Of a stretch of 64,000 nt of DNA, positions 45,750-55,360 are shown one piece after another. The stretch spans positions 1 to 64,000 of the forward strand of contig NZ_NOLJ01000004.1 in the NCBI RefSeq assembly GCF_002246015.1, written 5' to 3'. Both the position numbers and the translations under genes were made by a program. Every line of letters begins with the position of its first letter. Positions within the stretch are counted from its first letter, which is position 1. The stretch is from Nostoc sp. 'Peltigera membranacea cyanobiont' 210A. Lineage in GTDB: Bacteria; Cyanobacteriota; Cyanobacteriia; Cyanobacteriales; Nostocaceae. The notes below the pieces were generated by a model. It searched no databases and was not told the DNA's origin. It saw nothing but the letters and a program-made list of their open reading frames with translations.

Positions 45750-46380
45750 GAACTATACCTCCAGAGTTGAATGAACATGGCAAGGCAAGAAAACAATCAC
45801 TTAGCTTTGGCTTTTAAATAAATGCTATTGACCAAGACTGCCATAAACCAATTTTTTTGCTCGAAACTGTCAACCTATACAACAATACAGTTTTTCGTCG
45901 GGATCAAGCTTGTTTAATCCAAAGGCTCACACTATGGTGAGCTAATAACACCTTAATTCTAAGAATTGTAAATTTAATAGCCTATTGCCTGCTAAAGTAC
46001 ACGCTTCCTTTTATGCCCTTTTTCGCAGAATCAAATACCATTCCTTACATTACCACGGTATTTTCTACGTAGCTAGTTTAGCGCACACATTTTCGACTTT
46101 AGTATTACTGCATCGTAACATAAAACACATTTTTTTATTCAAGTGAGCATATTTTGAAACAAAAACCAGCCAGTGGCTGGTTAATTTGCTGCTGTGTTGG
46201 GAGGATAAAAAGGTATAGAGCGGGGAAAAAGCACCTAAGTTCACAACTAAGCGGTGATGCTGAGTTATGTCAGTTGCTCTTGTTTGTGTAAATAAATGTA
46301 ACACTTGTTAAGAAAGCCTGCAACTTTTATTTACATTCCAATTTGTTCTTTGTCAATGACTAATGACCAATGACTAATGA
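45750..46380. other. Upstream region of the RRM gene
   Basis: About 630 bases without a supportable gene. It is A+T-rich with TTTTTT runs and could encode a long 5' leader of the RRM transcript, as described for cold-regulated rbp genes. It ends in three AATGACC/T heptamers at about 46353-46383. A 79-residue frame in the middle has no protein-like features. Confidence 0.45.
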
Positions 46381-48663
46381 CTAACCAGTGAGAAAGACGT
46401 ATGCGCCCCAAGCCTGTGCTGCAACAGCTAAAAAAGTAGACCAAATGGGATGAGGGCTATGAATGGTTTTACCACTTTGAGTTTCTAGGGTTTGGATATC
46501 GATCCAAGGTGTTGCTCCTCGCCGGAACCAACCTGTGACGATAATTTGCCGCCCGATTAGATCCTGGTGATTGACTGACTGTCCTAGCCAAGAAATGTGG
46601 TGTAATTTCACCAAACCCGCGCTGGATTGCAAGATTAAATCTTGCGCTAGGGTGTTACTAGTACCTTGACGACCTAATAATTTGCCCACTAGACGCACGC
46701 TGACGCTATCAATAGGTAAGGCAGAAGGGTCAGCTAACAGGTTGGGTAAGCTGTCGTCAGTTTGTACGGTGGCAGGTTTAATATCGGGGAAGAAAGAATT
46801 AATCCGCATCACAGTACCGATGCTAAAGCCAATCAGAAGGCAGCCTGTAATGAAAGACCAATCTTCATATATCCACTTTAGATTTAAAAACTTGAGTGTG
46901 AATGCTAGTTGCCAGGTTAGCCAGACGAAAGCTGCAAACAGAACCCCTAGAGGAATTCCCAACCAGGGAGCGACTTGTAATAGAAAAGACTGACGCTTAA
47001 CCTTTGATGGAACGCTAGCAAAATGTAGTTCGGTGTCTAGATGCCAGTGACGAGCTATTTGGCAGAGGCGTTCGATGCGATCGCCCATTAAAGGATGGCT
47101 ATTATTAATCGTAAACCATCGGCGATAGGGATTGGCAGTATCCCACTTCAAAAAGGATTCAAAAGATAAATTACTGGCAATAGTACCCAAAGATAAACTC
47201 TGTTGGTAGCTGACTGGTGTTAAAAGATTTAAGCTTTCTAGTTGCCAACTGGTGTGTTCTTGTTTTTGGATATCAGCTGCAATGCCAATGGCGATTTTGA
47301 GTAAAGCGCGAATCAGGGCATTGGGATTACCAGTAATTTCAGCGGCGACGCGATCGCTATAATAAAGCCGCAACCGCGACAACCACAATGCAGTTCCAGT
47401 CAGCAAACACCAAATTCCATAAATTAGACTCGCCAGAATTGTCACTGGCCAACGCCAAATTTTCGCTGATATTTTGTCTCCCAACTCCGACACTTGCTGA
47501 TATAGCTTATAAGTTGGTAGTGTCACCAGCAGCAACAAAGACATTACAGCAAAATCCCAGTGAGCAATATGCCCTAGCTGCGTCGCGTAAATAATGGCGA
47601 TTTCATCATCTGCCAGCTGCTCTAATAGCCCTTGACTCACAACAATCCTGGCATTACGTGGTAAACTACCATAAGTCAAAATAATTGGTGCAGCCGTTGG
47701 TAAAATCCGCAGTTTGGGTAACGGCCAGTGCCGCTGTTGGGAACAACGTTGTAGCACCCGAACGGCTTCGCGGCTATGGGTATTCAATACATCTTTCGGA
47801 AATTCTCGCTGACCATACAAGTTCGCCAGTAGCAGATCCAGCAACCAAGGTGATACTCCCATTAAAATCACCAATGCGATCAGCAACAGTTGAGTAGGAT
47901 CGTGGTATAAAACCTGTATCGGCTCCAGATAAGGTAGTTTGACTAAAGTCTGATTGATGAATCCTAGTGCTAACTTGAGGATTTCTCGTATTACCCAAAA
48001 CAGGGCGATGAATGTTCCTGCCGACAGTAGCCGTAAGGGAATTAATTTTGGTTTACGTAGTGGTTGCCATGCTCTGGCGCGTTGTGCTTGTCGCCAATAA
48101 ATAACGCCGAATAGTTTGGCTTGGGTGCGGGTAACGGAACCCATGAAGCCGCTTAGGGGTGTAGCCGGTGGTGGTGGCGGTGTCGCTAATGTAGCTTTGA
48201 GTCTAGCTAGTGGCACCATCGGCGGGATGTCGTCGCTTTTGGTTTCTATTACTCGATCGTCGTTAGGCTTTTCCTCTGATGTAGGAGTTTCCGGGGGAGT
48301 AATGGGGGTTGAATCTGGTGTTGAATCTGGCGTTGAATTCTCAAAGGGAATAAATCCAGTTTCGACTTTTTTTGATTCTCGATCGGATTTTTTACGTTTT
48401 GTCAGGTGTTCGAGAGCGCGTGTTGCCCACTCTTGAACTTGCGGATTGTTACTCTCAATGAGATTCTGGGAAATAGCGATCGCATTGGCAACTTCGCCAG
48501 TGCGAGCATAAGCCATCACTAAACCAACCTTGGCTTGCAAGCTAGCAGTCCCATTATTTTGGCTGCTAGCAATAGGTTCTAGTTGGGCAATCGCTGTTTG
48601 GTAATTTCCCTGCTTGAGGGCAACTAAACCAGCCTCCAAAGACGGTTTGGCATGTGAAGGCAT
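46381..48663 (-). CDS. M48-like membrane protein with degenerate zinc site
   Basis: A 760-residue protein. Residues 5-90 are TPR-like helices (LEAGLVALKQGNYQTAIAQLEPIA), followed by a Pro/Ser/Thr-rich linker and then membrane helices and an M48/HtpX-like domain. In the position of HExxH it reads IYATQLGHIAHWDF: His and Glu are replaced by Thr361 and Gln362, while His365 remains. The usual third-ligand glutamate region is RLYYSDRVAAEITGNP. At least two further membrane segments and a C-terminal domain of about 180 residues follow. It is therefore unlikely to be a protease. I start at the ATG 48663; an upstream extension is not protein-like. Confidence 0.85.
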   Translation of the reverse strand: MPSHAKPSLEAGLVALKQGNYQTAIAQLEPIASSQNNGTASLQAKVGLVMAYARTGEVANAIAISQNLIESNNPQVQEWATRALEHLTKRKKSDRESKKVETGFIPFENSTPDSTPDSTPITPPETPTSEEKPNDDRVIETKSDDIPPMVPLARLKATLATPPPPPATPLSGFMGSVTRTQAKLFGVIYWRQAQRARAWQPLRKPKLIPLRLLSAGTFIALFWVIREILKLALGFINQTLVKLPYLEPIQVLYHDPTQLLLIALVILMGVSPWLLDLLLANLYGQREFPKDVLNTHSREAVRVLQRCSQQRHWPLPKLRILPTAAPIILTYGSLPRNARIVVSQGLLEQLADDEIAIIYATQLGHIAHWDFAVMSLLLLVTLPTYKLYQQVSELGDKISAKIWRWPVTILASLIYGIWCLLTGTALWLSRLRLYYSDRVAAEITGNPNALIRALLKIAIGIAADIQKQEHTSWQLESLNLLTPVSYQQSLSLGTIASNLSFESFLKWDTANPYRRWFTINNSHPLMGDRIERLCQIARHWHLDTELHFASVPSKVKRQSFLLQVAPWLGIPLGVLFAAFVWLTWQLAFTLKFLNLKWIYEDWSFITGCLLIGFSIGTVMRINSFFPDIKPATVQTDDSLPNLLADPSALPIDSVSVRLVGKLLGRQGTSNTLAQDLILQSSAGLVKLHHISWLGQSVNHQDLIGRQIIVTGWFRRGATPWIDIQTLETQSGKTIHSPHPIWSTFLAVAAQAWGAYVFLTG

Positions 48664-48860
48664 ACAAATTCTGGCACTCCAATCTCTTCTAAATGATCCA
48701 CGTTTGTGCAAAAGCGCGAACCTCGGATGCCGTGGAAATCAACCGCGCTCAAGTTTTGTTTGTCAAGTGAACGATAAAGGTTGAATTCAGGAGTCAGTCG
48801 TCAGAATTCAGTTGAGCCTTCATCTGAATTCTGGATTCTGAATTCTGTATTCTTCTTTCT

Positions 48861-50489
48861 TCACTCCTCCACTGGTTGTTGACTAGAAAATACTGGAGCG
48901 ATCGCGCTTAATTTTAACTCTGGATGGTCGCCCAGTAACTGTTGACAATTCCACTCATTGCGGAATAGCAACACTGGCCGTCCCATACTGTCTTTAACTG
49001 TAGTGGTATTGAATATTCGTCCCACCTTTTCTAATGCTTCCCAACCACCCTCAACCCAACGGGCGACACTGTAGGGCAATAAATCTAATATGGTTTCTAC
49101 ACCATACTCATTTTGTAAGCGAAACTGTACTACTTCGAATTGCAACTGACCCACCGCCGCCAAAATTGGATCGCGCTTGGCTTCATCAATTGAATACATA
49201 ATTTGCACAGCACCTTCTTCTCGCAATTCCGCAACGCCTTTTTGGAATTGTTTAGACTTTGAGGGGTTGGGATTCCTCAGAGATGCAAACAGTTCCGGCG
49301 AGAAATACGGAATCCCCTCATATTCGAGCTTTTGTCCCGTGTAAATTGTATCCCCGATCGCAAAAACACCGGGATTATTCAAACCGATCACATCGCCAGG
49401 ATAAGCCACATCAATCGATTCTCGCTCTTGAGCAAAGAGTTTTTGCGGGCGAGATAGACGGATGAGTTTACCAATGCGAGCGTGATTCACCATCATATCT
49501 TTTTCAAACTTACCAGTGCAAACCCGGATAAATGCGACGCGATCGCGGTGTTTCGGGTCCATATTCGCTTGCAGTTTGAAGACAAACCCCGAAAACTCCG
49601 GGTATGTAGGGGGAACTTCACCAACACTACTGATATGAGAACCGGGTTTGAGGGCATAGTCGAGGAAATACTTGAGGAATAACTCGACCCCGAAGTTAGT
49701 CATGGCGCTACCAAAGAACACAGGCGTCATTTTGCCTTCGTGTACTAGCTGCAAATCTAACTCTGGCCCAACTCCTTCTAAGAGTTCTAGATCGTTTTTC
49801 AGTTGGTAGTACAGGCTTTGTTCTAGCTGTTCTTCTATTCTCGGATCGCCTAACTCCACTATCGTATCACGGGCTTCTCGGCTACCGTGGGCGCTGCGTT
49901 CAAAGAGGTGTATTTGTTGTTTGTGCCGATCAAAAACACCTTTAAAGCGATCGCCCATGCCAATCGGCCAGTTGACTGCATAGGTTTGCAATCCCAATTC
50001 TTGCTCAATTTCATCCAAAAGTTCCAGAGGTTCTCTTCCTGGGCGATCGAGCTTGTTGATAAATGTAAAGATCGGGATACCCCGCAACTTACACACTTCA
50101 AACAATTTGCGGGTTTGCGGTTCCAAACCTTTTGCCGCATCAATTAACATTACTGCATTATCGGCAGCGGCGAGGGTACGATAAGTATCTTCACTGAAAT
50201 CTTGGTGTCCGGGAGTGTCTAATAAATTGATTTGACAGTTCCGGTATTCAAATTGCAACACTGTAGAGGTAATGGAAATACCCCGTTGTTGCTCCATCGC
50301 CATCCAGTCAGAGGTTGCCTTACGCTGTGCCCGTCGCGCCTTAACCGCCCCAGCTTCGTGAATTGCACCCCCGTACAGGAGTAGCTTTTCAGTTAGTGTA
50401 GTTTTACCCGCATCGGGGTGAGATATAATCGCAAAGTTGCGGCGAAGTTCAACTGCTTGAATAAGTTCAGACTGAAGTTCAGTAGACAT
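48861..50489 (-). CDS. prfC: Peptide chain release factor 3
   Basis: Translational GTPase that recycles RF1/RF2 from the ribosome after termination. The G1 motif is [15 protein letters not shown], switch II is [12 protein letters not shown], and [10 protein letters not shown] gives guanine specificity. [10 protein letters not shown] and the C-terminal blocks [22 protein letters not shown] and [10 protein letters not shown] follow. The 542-residue length is normal. It is a single gene. Confidence 0.97.
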   Translation of the reverse strand: MSTELQSELIQAVELRRNFAIISHPDAGKTTLTEKLLLYGGAIHEAGAVKARRAQRKATSDWMAMEQQRGISITSTVLQFEYRNCQINLLDTPGHQDFSEDTYRTLAAADNAVMLIDAAKGLEPQTRKLFEVCKLRGIPIFTFINKLDRPGREPLELLDEIEQELGLQTYAVNWPIGMGDRFKGVFDRHKQQIHLFERSAHGSREARDTIVELGDPRIEEQLEQSLYYQLKNDLELLEGVGPELDLQLVHEGKMTPVFFGSAMTNFGVELFLKYFLDYALKPGSHISSVGEVPPTYPEFSGFVFKLQANMDPKHRDRVAFIRVCTGKFEKDMMVNHARIGKLIRLSRPQKLFAQERESIDVAYPGDVIGLNNPGVFAIGDTIYTGQKLEYEGIPYFSPELFASLRNPNPSKSKQFQKGVAELREEGAVQIMYSIDEAKRDPILAAVGQLQFEVVQFRLQNEYGVETILDLLPYSVARWVEGGWEALEKVGRIFNTTTVKDSMGRPVLLFRNEWNCQQLLGDHPELKLSAIAPVFSSQQPVEE

Positions 50490-50613
50490 AAATGTATTTG
50501 TTTGTTAGCTAGCTTAATTTTTTTTGACTCTGGTAAGTCTTTTAATCTTAAGACAACGATGCTCATGATAGGGTCGTAGTATAACCAACAATCTGACTAA
50601 ATAGGAGAAAGCA

Positions 50614-50973
50614 ATGTACGACACAGACAAGCGAAAGCTTCTATCTGCCTTGTCTCATGGAGCGATTTTTTTCAGCACAACATTGGTATCTGTAGGCATA
50701 CCTATCGCCATACTGCTTGTATCTGACGATCCTGTTGTTAAAGAAAACGCCAAAGAATCGATCAATTTCCACTTTAATGTCTGGTTTTATGGTGCAATTC
50801 TGGGAGTGTTATTTTTTCTATTCGGTTGGTTAGTATTACCTCTATTATTGCTGGGGCCACTAGCTGGTCTGGGATATCTATTACACTGGGGATTAACAAT
50901 TTGGGCGCTCACTGGAGTTTTCAGCAATCCTGATATACCCTTCCGTTATCCCTATATTTTCCGAGTTTTTTAG
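50614..50973 (+). CDS. DUF4870 membrane protein
   Basis: A 119-residue protein with three hydrophobic helices (about 12-35, 50-77, 80-103). The DUF4870 signature is visible: LLSALSHGAIFFS, VKENAKESINFHFNVWFYG and a hydrophilic C-terminus. It is an integral membrane protein of unknown function. A GGAG sequence lies before the ATG. Confidence 0.88.
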   Translation: MYDTDKRKLLSALSHGAIFFSTTLVSVGIPIAILLVSDDPVVKENAKESINFHFNVWFYGAILGVLFFLFGWLVLPLLLLGPLAGLGYLLHWGLTIWALTGVFSNPDIPFRYPYIFRVF

Positions 50974-51351
50974 CATAGATTATGGGCATTGGGCATTGTC
51001 AATGATTTGTTACCAATTACAAAATTTAATTAATTCGTAGCGAATTCTCTGCGTGCCTCTGCGTTTTCCTCTGCGCAACTTTGCGTTTAAATTTCAACCC
51101 TCAATTCCCCACAATTTTGCCAACAGACAATCTGATCATTTTGAATTTCTTCATAATGTTGTTTTTTTTCCAGTCCGTCGGATAGGTGCAACCAAGCTGT
51201 AGAATACAAAATTGCCCCACAACTTGATTAAGAGTAGGGCAAAGGACAGTTAAGCACTGTTTGTAGTCTGTCTGACGGCAGGAAAATTTTAGCCTGCATT
51301 TGTGACGCTTTGTTTTGTGTCTATCTGCGTTGTTTTTCTTCATAAAATTTT
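50974..51351. other. Spacer before hemB
   Basis: Holds CTCTGCG-family repeat words at 51040-51088, a GGGCATT pair near 50981, and A+T-rich DNA with the hemB promoter. A reverse-strand frame here is repeat-derived and not supported. Confidence 0.45.
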
Positions 51352-52332
51352 ATGTTTCCTACACATCGCCCTCGTCGCCTGCGTACTCATCCCCAACTGC
51401 GCCGGATGGTTCGTGAAACTGTTTTGACAACAAACGATTTAATTTACCCACTATTTGCTGTACCGGGTGAGGGAATCGCTAATGAGGTGAAATCGATGCC
51501 CGGAGTCTACCAACTTTCGGTAGATAAAATAGTTGAAGAAGCAAAAGAAGTTTACGACTTAGGAATTCCTTCGATTATTCTATTTGGGATTCCGGCTGAT
51601 AAAGATGTGGATGCCACTGGCGCTTGGCATGATTGCGGTATCGTCCAAAAAGCGGCGACGGCGGTAAAAGCAGCAGTACCAGATTTGATTGTAATTGCCG
51701 ATACTTGTTTGTGTGAGTATACTAGCCACGGTCATTGTGGTTATCTGCAAGTTGGTGATTTAACAGGACGAGTTTTAAATGACCCAACTCTGGAATTGTT
51801 GAAGAAAACAGCGGTTTCTCAAGCGAAAGCTGGTGCCGATATCATCGCGCCTTCGGGAATGATGGATGGGTTTGTACAGGCAATTCGCGTGGGTTTGGAT
51901 GAAGCAGGATTTCAAGATACGCCGATTTTATCTTATGCTGCTAAGTATGCTTCGGGTTACTATGGCCCATTTCGGGATGCAGCAGACTCGACACCACAAT
52001 TTGGCGACAGAAGAACTTACCAAATGGACCCAGGTAACGCCCGCGAAGCGATTAAAGAGATTGAATTAGATATCGCTGAAGGTGCTGATATGCTCATGGT
52101 TAAGCCAGCCTTGGCATACATGGATATTATTTGGCGGGTGAAGGAAGCGAGTAACTTACCAGTTGCAGCTTACAATGTTTCTGGTGAGTATGCGATGGTG
52201 AAAGCTGCGGCTCTCAATGGTTGGATTGATGAAGAGCGGGTGGTTATGGAAACTTTAACTGGGTTTAAACGCGCTGGTGCAGATTTGATTTTGACTTATC
52301 ATGCCAAAGATGCGGCGCGATGGTTAAAGTAA
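51352..52332 (+). CDS. hemB: Delta-aminolevulinic acid dehydratase (porphobilinogen synthase)
   Basis: Condenses two 5-aminolevulinate molecules to porphobilinogen, an early common step to chlorophyll, heme and bilins. Active-site lysines lie in [16 protein letters not shown] and [16 protein letters not shown]. Cys119, Cys121 and Cys129 in [15 protein letters not shown] form the zinc-site triad, which places it with zinc-type rather than purely magnesium-type enzymes. The 326-residue length is normal. It could be sensitive to zinc supply, which is interesting given the Zur-linked genes at 42 kb. Confidence 0.97.
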   Translation: MFPTHRPRRLRTHPQLRRMVRETVLTTNDLIYPLFAVPGEGIANEVKSMPGVYQLSVDKIVEEAKEVYDLGIPSIILFGIPADKDVDATGAWHDCGIVQKAATAVKAAVPDLIVIADTCLCEYTSHGHCGYLQVGDLTGRVLNDPTLELLKKTAVSQAKAGADIIAPSGMMDGFVQAIRVGLDEAGFQDTPILSYAAKYASGYYGPFRDAADSTPQFGDRRTYQMDPGNAREAIKEIELDIAEGADMLMVKPALAYMDIIWRVKEASNLPVAAYNVSGEYAMVKAAALNGWIDEERVVMETLTGFKRAGADLILTYHAKDAARWLK

Positions 52333-52482
52333 GGTGTGCGATTGAGTAAGTATTTAAGAAATCTCACGCAGAGGCGCAAAGACGCAGAGTTGTGTTTTGG
52401 TGTTTGGGCGTGAGATTTTTGTATTTTGGTTTGATCTGGTGCGAAATTCAAAAAAAATTAACTAATCCGCGTTATACTTGTC

Positions 52483-52492
52483 ATACGCGTAT
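52483..52492. promoter_or_regulatory. Palindrome upstream of vapB, possible operator
   Basis: ATACGCGTAT, a perfect 10-base palindrome, lies 20 bases before the start of the RHH antitoxin gene, next to a TTATACT sequence that could be a -10 box. RHH antitoxins normally repress their own promoter through such sites. Inference from position. Confidence 0.5.
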
Positions 52493-52511
52493 TGCAAGAA
52501 CGATAAAAGTT

Positions 52512-52766
52512 ATGCTCAGTGTCAGGCTGGACGAAGAAACAGAACGTCAGTTAGCCGATATCTTAGCTCACGAGCAAACTGACAAGAGTGAGTTGATCCG
52601 ACGCTTGATTGCTGAACGCTGGCTAACCTTACAAGCGGGTAAAACTTTGATTGAGAGGCGGGGTGGACACCCTGAACATCTGCTACAAGATGCACCAACG
52701 GATTTATCGGAACGCTCAAACCGTAAAAAAGCGATCGCTCAATATCTCAATAAGCGTCACCCATGA
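52512..52766 (+). CDS. vapB: VapB-like ribbon-helix-helix antitoxin
   Basis: An 84-residue protein with MLSVRLDEETERQLADILAHEQTDKSELIRRLIAERW, a classic RHH/CopG DNA-binding domain. The C-terminal tail (HLLQDAPTDLSERSNRKKAIAQYL) would bind the toxin. I start at the ATG 52512 because the RHH strand begins there; the open frame upstream is repeat sequence. The stop codon overlaps the start of the PIN toxin by four bases (ATGA). Confidence 0.88.
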   Translation: MLSVRLDEETERQLADILAHEQTDKSELIRRLIAERWLTLQAGKTLIERRGGHPEHLLQDAPTDLSERSNRKKAIAQYLNKRHP

Positions 52767-53179
52767 CGTATTATCCGCTTATACTCGCGGATAGCGGGTT
52801 TTTATTTGCGTACTACAGCGCTAAAGATCAGCATCACCAACAGGTGCGTCGTTTTTTTGAGAACTGTACTTCTAGGCTAGTAACTACGCCCATTTGTATT
52901 GCAGAAGTGGTGTGGTTGCTGAACTTTGATTGGCGTACACAAAACGAGTTTCTTCTAGATGTTGCTAAACAACTCTATGAGTGTGAGCAAATATTACCGC
53001 AAGATTTTTCGCGCATTGCTAAGTTGAATACTCAGTACAGAGATTTACCAGGGGATTTTGCAGATTTATCCTTGATTGTTATTTCGGAACGCTTGGATAT
53101 TGCTGCGATCGCCACCTTAGACAGTGATTTTGATATTTATCGGCGTTATCGGAAAAAGCCTTTTGAGCGGGTGTTTTAG
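52763..53179 (+). CDS. vapC: VapC-like PIN-domain toxin
   Basis: A 138-residue PIN-domain ribonuclease. The acidic metal-binding residues are visible: Asp10 in LILADSGFLFAYY, Glu48 in ICIAEVVWLL, Asp98/Asp101 in PGDFADLSLIV and Asp120/Asp122 in IATLDSDFDIY. It forms a type II toxin-antitoxin pair with the overlapping RHH gene. The last 26 bases of the gene and nine bases beyond are duplicated at 53756-53790, on the far side of the HicBA module. Confidence 0.9.
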   Translation: MTYYPLILADSGFLFAYYSAKDQHHQQVRRFFENCTSRLVTTPICIAEVVWLLNFDWRTQNEFLLDVAKQLYECEQILPQDFSRIAKLNTQYRDLPGDFADLSLIVISERLDIAAIATLDSDFDIYRRYRKKPFERVF

Positions 53180-53188
53180 GGATGCGAT
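53154..53188. repeat. 35-bp direct repeat, copy 1 (vapC 3' end)
   Basis: Begins AAAAGCCTTTTGAGCGGGTG and covers the last codons of vapC and following bases. Copy 2 at 53756-53790 is identical except for one base (G to A). The two copies bracket the HicBA module. Confidence 0.92.
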
Positions 53189-53246
53189 GTCTACGACGGG
53201 CTACGCCTACGCAAGTTCAGTATAAAGCTAAAAAGGCTTTTTCGGT

Positions 53247-53471
53247 TTAAGTAACTTCAAATAAAACACGAGGTAATCCTGACTGACGAATGATAGATCG
53301 TAAAGTACCAATGCGTAACTCTTCGTAATTAGGGATAGGAACAGTAATTGTTGAGTCTTCGGTTTGCATCTGCATCATAATGTGACTACCACGCTGGCGC
53401 ACTTGTACAAAGCCGTTCTCTTCCAGAATGCGGCAGACTTCTCTAGCAGAAAGAACACGCAGTTTACCCAA
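53247..53471 (-). CDS. hicA: HicA-type mRNA interferase toxin
   Basis: A 74-residue protein of the YcfA/HicA family: LSAREVCRILEENGFVQVRQRGSHIMM with the active His30, then TITVPIPNYEELRIGTLRSIIRQSGL. The fold is a dsRNA-binding-like RNase that cleaves mRNA when free. It overlaps the 3' end of the HicB gene by eight bases and follows it, the reverse of the classic hicA-hicB order but common in cyanobacteria. Confidence 0.92.
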   Translation of the reverse strand: MGKLRVLSAREVCRILEENGFVQVRQRGSHIMMQMQTEDSTITVPIPNYEELRIGTLRSIIRQSGLPRVLFEVT

Positions 53472-53691
53472 TATTTACCTCTAGGCGTGTAACAAAAACT
53501 TCTGTGTGCAACCTTTGCTGAATTTCAGAAGGATCTGCTGTCTCAAAAAATAATTCTAATGCCTCAATTAGGTTATTCCGTGCTTCTTCAATTGTGTCAC
53601 CTTGGCTGGCGATATCGAGTTCGGGACAGAGGGATACATAGCCATCCTTTTCGCGCTCAATGATAGCAGTGAATTGTGTTGTTTGCTTCAT
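53464..53691 (-). CDS. hicB: HicB-type antitoxin
   Basis: A 75-residue antitoxin with the partial RNase H-like HicB fold: FTAIIEREKDGYVSLCPELDIASQGDTIEEARNNLIEALELFFE. No C-terminal DNA-binding domain is seen, so autoregulation is uncertain. It is translated just before HicA with an eight-base overlap. The pair lies between the two copies of a 35-bp repeat. Confidence 0.92.
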   Translation of the reverse strand: MKQTTQFTAIIEREKDGYVSLCPELDIASQGDTIEEARNNLIEALELFFETADPSEIQQRLHTEVFVTRLEVNIG

Positions 53692-53755
53692 TTTTGTCTT
53701 GAGTGCAGTAGATATATCAATCTTGATAGTAAGCTACTTTAGGCAGTATATTGTC

Positions 53756-53790
53756 AAAAGCCTTTTGAGCGGGTGTTTTAAGGATGCGAT
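53756..53790. repeat. 35-bp direct repeat, copy 2
   Basis: Duplicate of the vapC 3' end (53154-53188) with one mismatch, placed 65 bases upstream of hicB. It has no coding context here, which marks it as the displaced copy. Confidence 0.92.
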
Positions 53791-54215
53791 CGCTACTTAA
53801 TTATGATTTTTTCGGTGGACACCACTAGCTAATATTCCTAAAATTTTATTCACATCTTTAAAGATAATATTCACTTAAGTCTATTTGGATAGATTGCCCT
53901 TCTAATTTTAAAAATTGCATTCGTCGAACTCACGTTGAGTTGGTATTTTTCAAAAGTAAAGATTAATTTTTTATACATTAATTCTAGGTTTTATTACATA
54001 ATTCAATCAGCCGTATTTGCCAGAGTGAGACGCGATCGCTCATAAAACATCTAAAATCGGAATTAAATAGCTTTGATATAGTTATGGCAATCACTCGCTC
54101 TATGCTAGGGGCCGTTTATTTAAAAAACCTAAACTCTAACTAGTGCGATCGCTCACTGTATTTGTGACAGCAGCACGATAAAATTCTAAAACCATAATCG
54201 TACTAAAAGGTCTAA
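53791..54215. other. pdhB upstream region
   Basis: About 425 bases of mostly A+T-rich DNA with two GCGATCGC sites (around 54034 and 54146). There is no gene and no strong hairpin. It should contain the pdhB promoter. Confidence 0.45.
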
Positions 54216-55199
54216 ATGGCAGAAACACTATTCTTCAACGCCTTACGGGAAGCCATTGATGAAGAAATGGCGCGTGATTCCAGCGTATTCGTTCTCGGTG
54301 AAGATGTAGGACATTACGGCGGTTCCTATAAAGTTACCAAAGACCTGTACCAAAAATATGGCGAACTCCGCATTCTAGATACCCCCATTGCTGAAAATAG
54401 CTTTACCGGGATGGCTGTGGGAGCCGCAATGACTGGGTTGCGTCCGATCATTGAAGGTATGAACATGGGCTTTTTACTGCTCGCCTTCAATCAAATATCC
54501 AACAACGCTGGGATGCTCCGCTATACTTCTGGCGGTAACTTTAAAATTCCAATGGTAATTCGCGGCCCTGGAGGTGTAGGACGGCAGTTAGGGGCAGAAC
54601 ACTCCCAGCGACTAGAAACTTATTTCCAAGCTGTGCCAGGGTTGAAGATTGTTGCCTGTTCCACACCAAGAAACGCTAAAGGACTGCTGAAATCCGCTAT
54701 CCGGGATGATAATCCAGTGTTGTTCTTTGAACATGTTTTACTTTACAACTTGAAAGAAGATTTACCACAAGAAGAATACCTGCTTCCCCTAGATAAAGCA
54801 GAAATTGTGCGTGAAGGGAAAGATGTAACCATTATTACTTACTCGCGGATGCGCCATCATGTGCTGCAAGCGGTAAAAACTCTTGAAAAACAAGGATACG
54901 ATCCAGAAGTTATCGATTTAATATCCCTCAAACCATTAGATTTTGATACCATTGGTGCATCAATACGTAAAACCCATAAAGTCATTGTCGTGGAAGAATC
55001 GATGCGAACTGCGGGTATTGGAGCAGAAGTCATCGCCTCAATAAACGATCGCTTATTCGATGAATTGGATGCGCCAGTACTCCGCCTTTCTTCCCAAGAT
55101 ATTCCCACACCTTACAACGGCAATCTGGAACGACTAACAATCATCCAACCAGAGCAAATCGTAGAAGCTGTGGAAAAAATGGTGGCGTTGCGAGTCTAA
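54216..55199 (+). CDS. pdhB: Pyruvate dehydrogenase E1 component, beta subunit
   Basis: Part of the E1 heterotetramer that decarboxylates pyruvate with thiamine diphosphate and passes the acetyl group to lipoyl-E2. The 327-residue protein has the transketolase pyrimidine-binding domain ([44 protein letters not shown]) and the C-terminal domain ([30 protein letters not shown]). The alpha subunit is elsewhere. Lipoyl synthase, which supports the same complex, is at 26-27 kb. secD-secF follow on the same strand after a repeat-filled spacer. Confidence 0.97.
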   Translation: MAETLFFNALREAIDEEMARDSSVFVLGEDVGHYGGSYKVTKDLYQKYGELRILDTPIAENSFTGMAVGAAMTGLRPIIEGMNMGFLLLAFNQISNNAGMLRYTSGGNFKIPMVIRGPGGVGRQLGAEHSQRLETYFQAVPGLKIVACSTPRNAKGLLKSAIRDDNPVLFFEHVLLYNLKEDLPQEEYLLPLDKAEIVREGKDVTIITYSRMRHHVLQAVKTLEKQGYDPEVIDLISLKPLDFDTIGASIRKTHKVIVVEESMRTAGIGAEVIASINDRLFDELDAPVLRLSSQDIPTPYNGNLERLTIIQPEQIVEAVEKMVALRV

Positions 55200-55253
55200 A
55201 AGTTAGGAGTTAAAAGTTAGGAGCGAGGAGTTAAGAATTCAAGATTGAATTTA

Positions 55254-55318
55254 CAACTCCTAACTCCTAACTCTCAACTACTAACTCCTAACTCTCAACT
55301 CCCAACTCATAACTCCTC
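55254..55318. repeat. AACTCCT-type heptamer repeats (STRR)
   Basis: Tandem AACTCCT, AACTCTC and AACTACT heptamers lie between pdhB and secD, preceded at 55201-55235 by the inversely oriented AGTTAGGAGT words. Opposite orientations allow a hairpin. Non-coding. Confidence 0.85.
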
Positions 55319-55360
55319 AAAAGAACGCTATTATAGCGTTTGTCAGTTGCGAGTTATGGT

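Noticed and set aside
46065-46304. Reverse-strand frame of 79 codons upstream of the RRM gene
   Set aside because: No recognisable domain, a poor start context, and low-complexity A+T-rich sequence. It more likely lies in the untranslated leader or promoter region.
51101-51343. Reverse-strand frame of 80 codons before hemB
   Set aside because: Its beginning is encoded by dispersed repeat words, and the rest has no protein-like pattern. It overlaps the probable hemB promoter.
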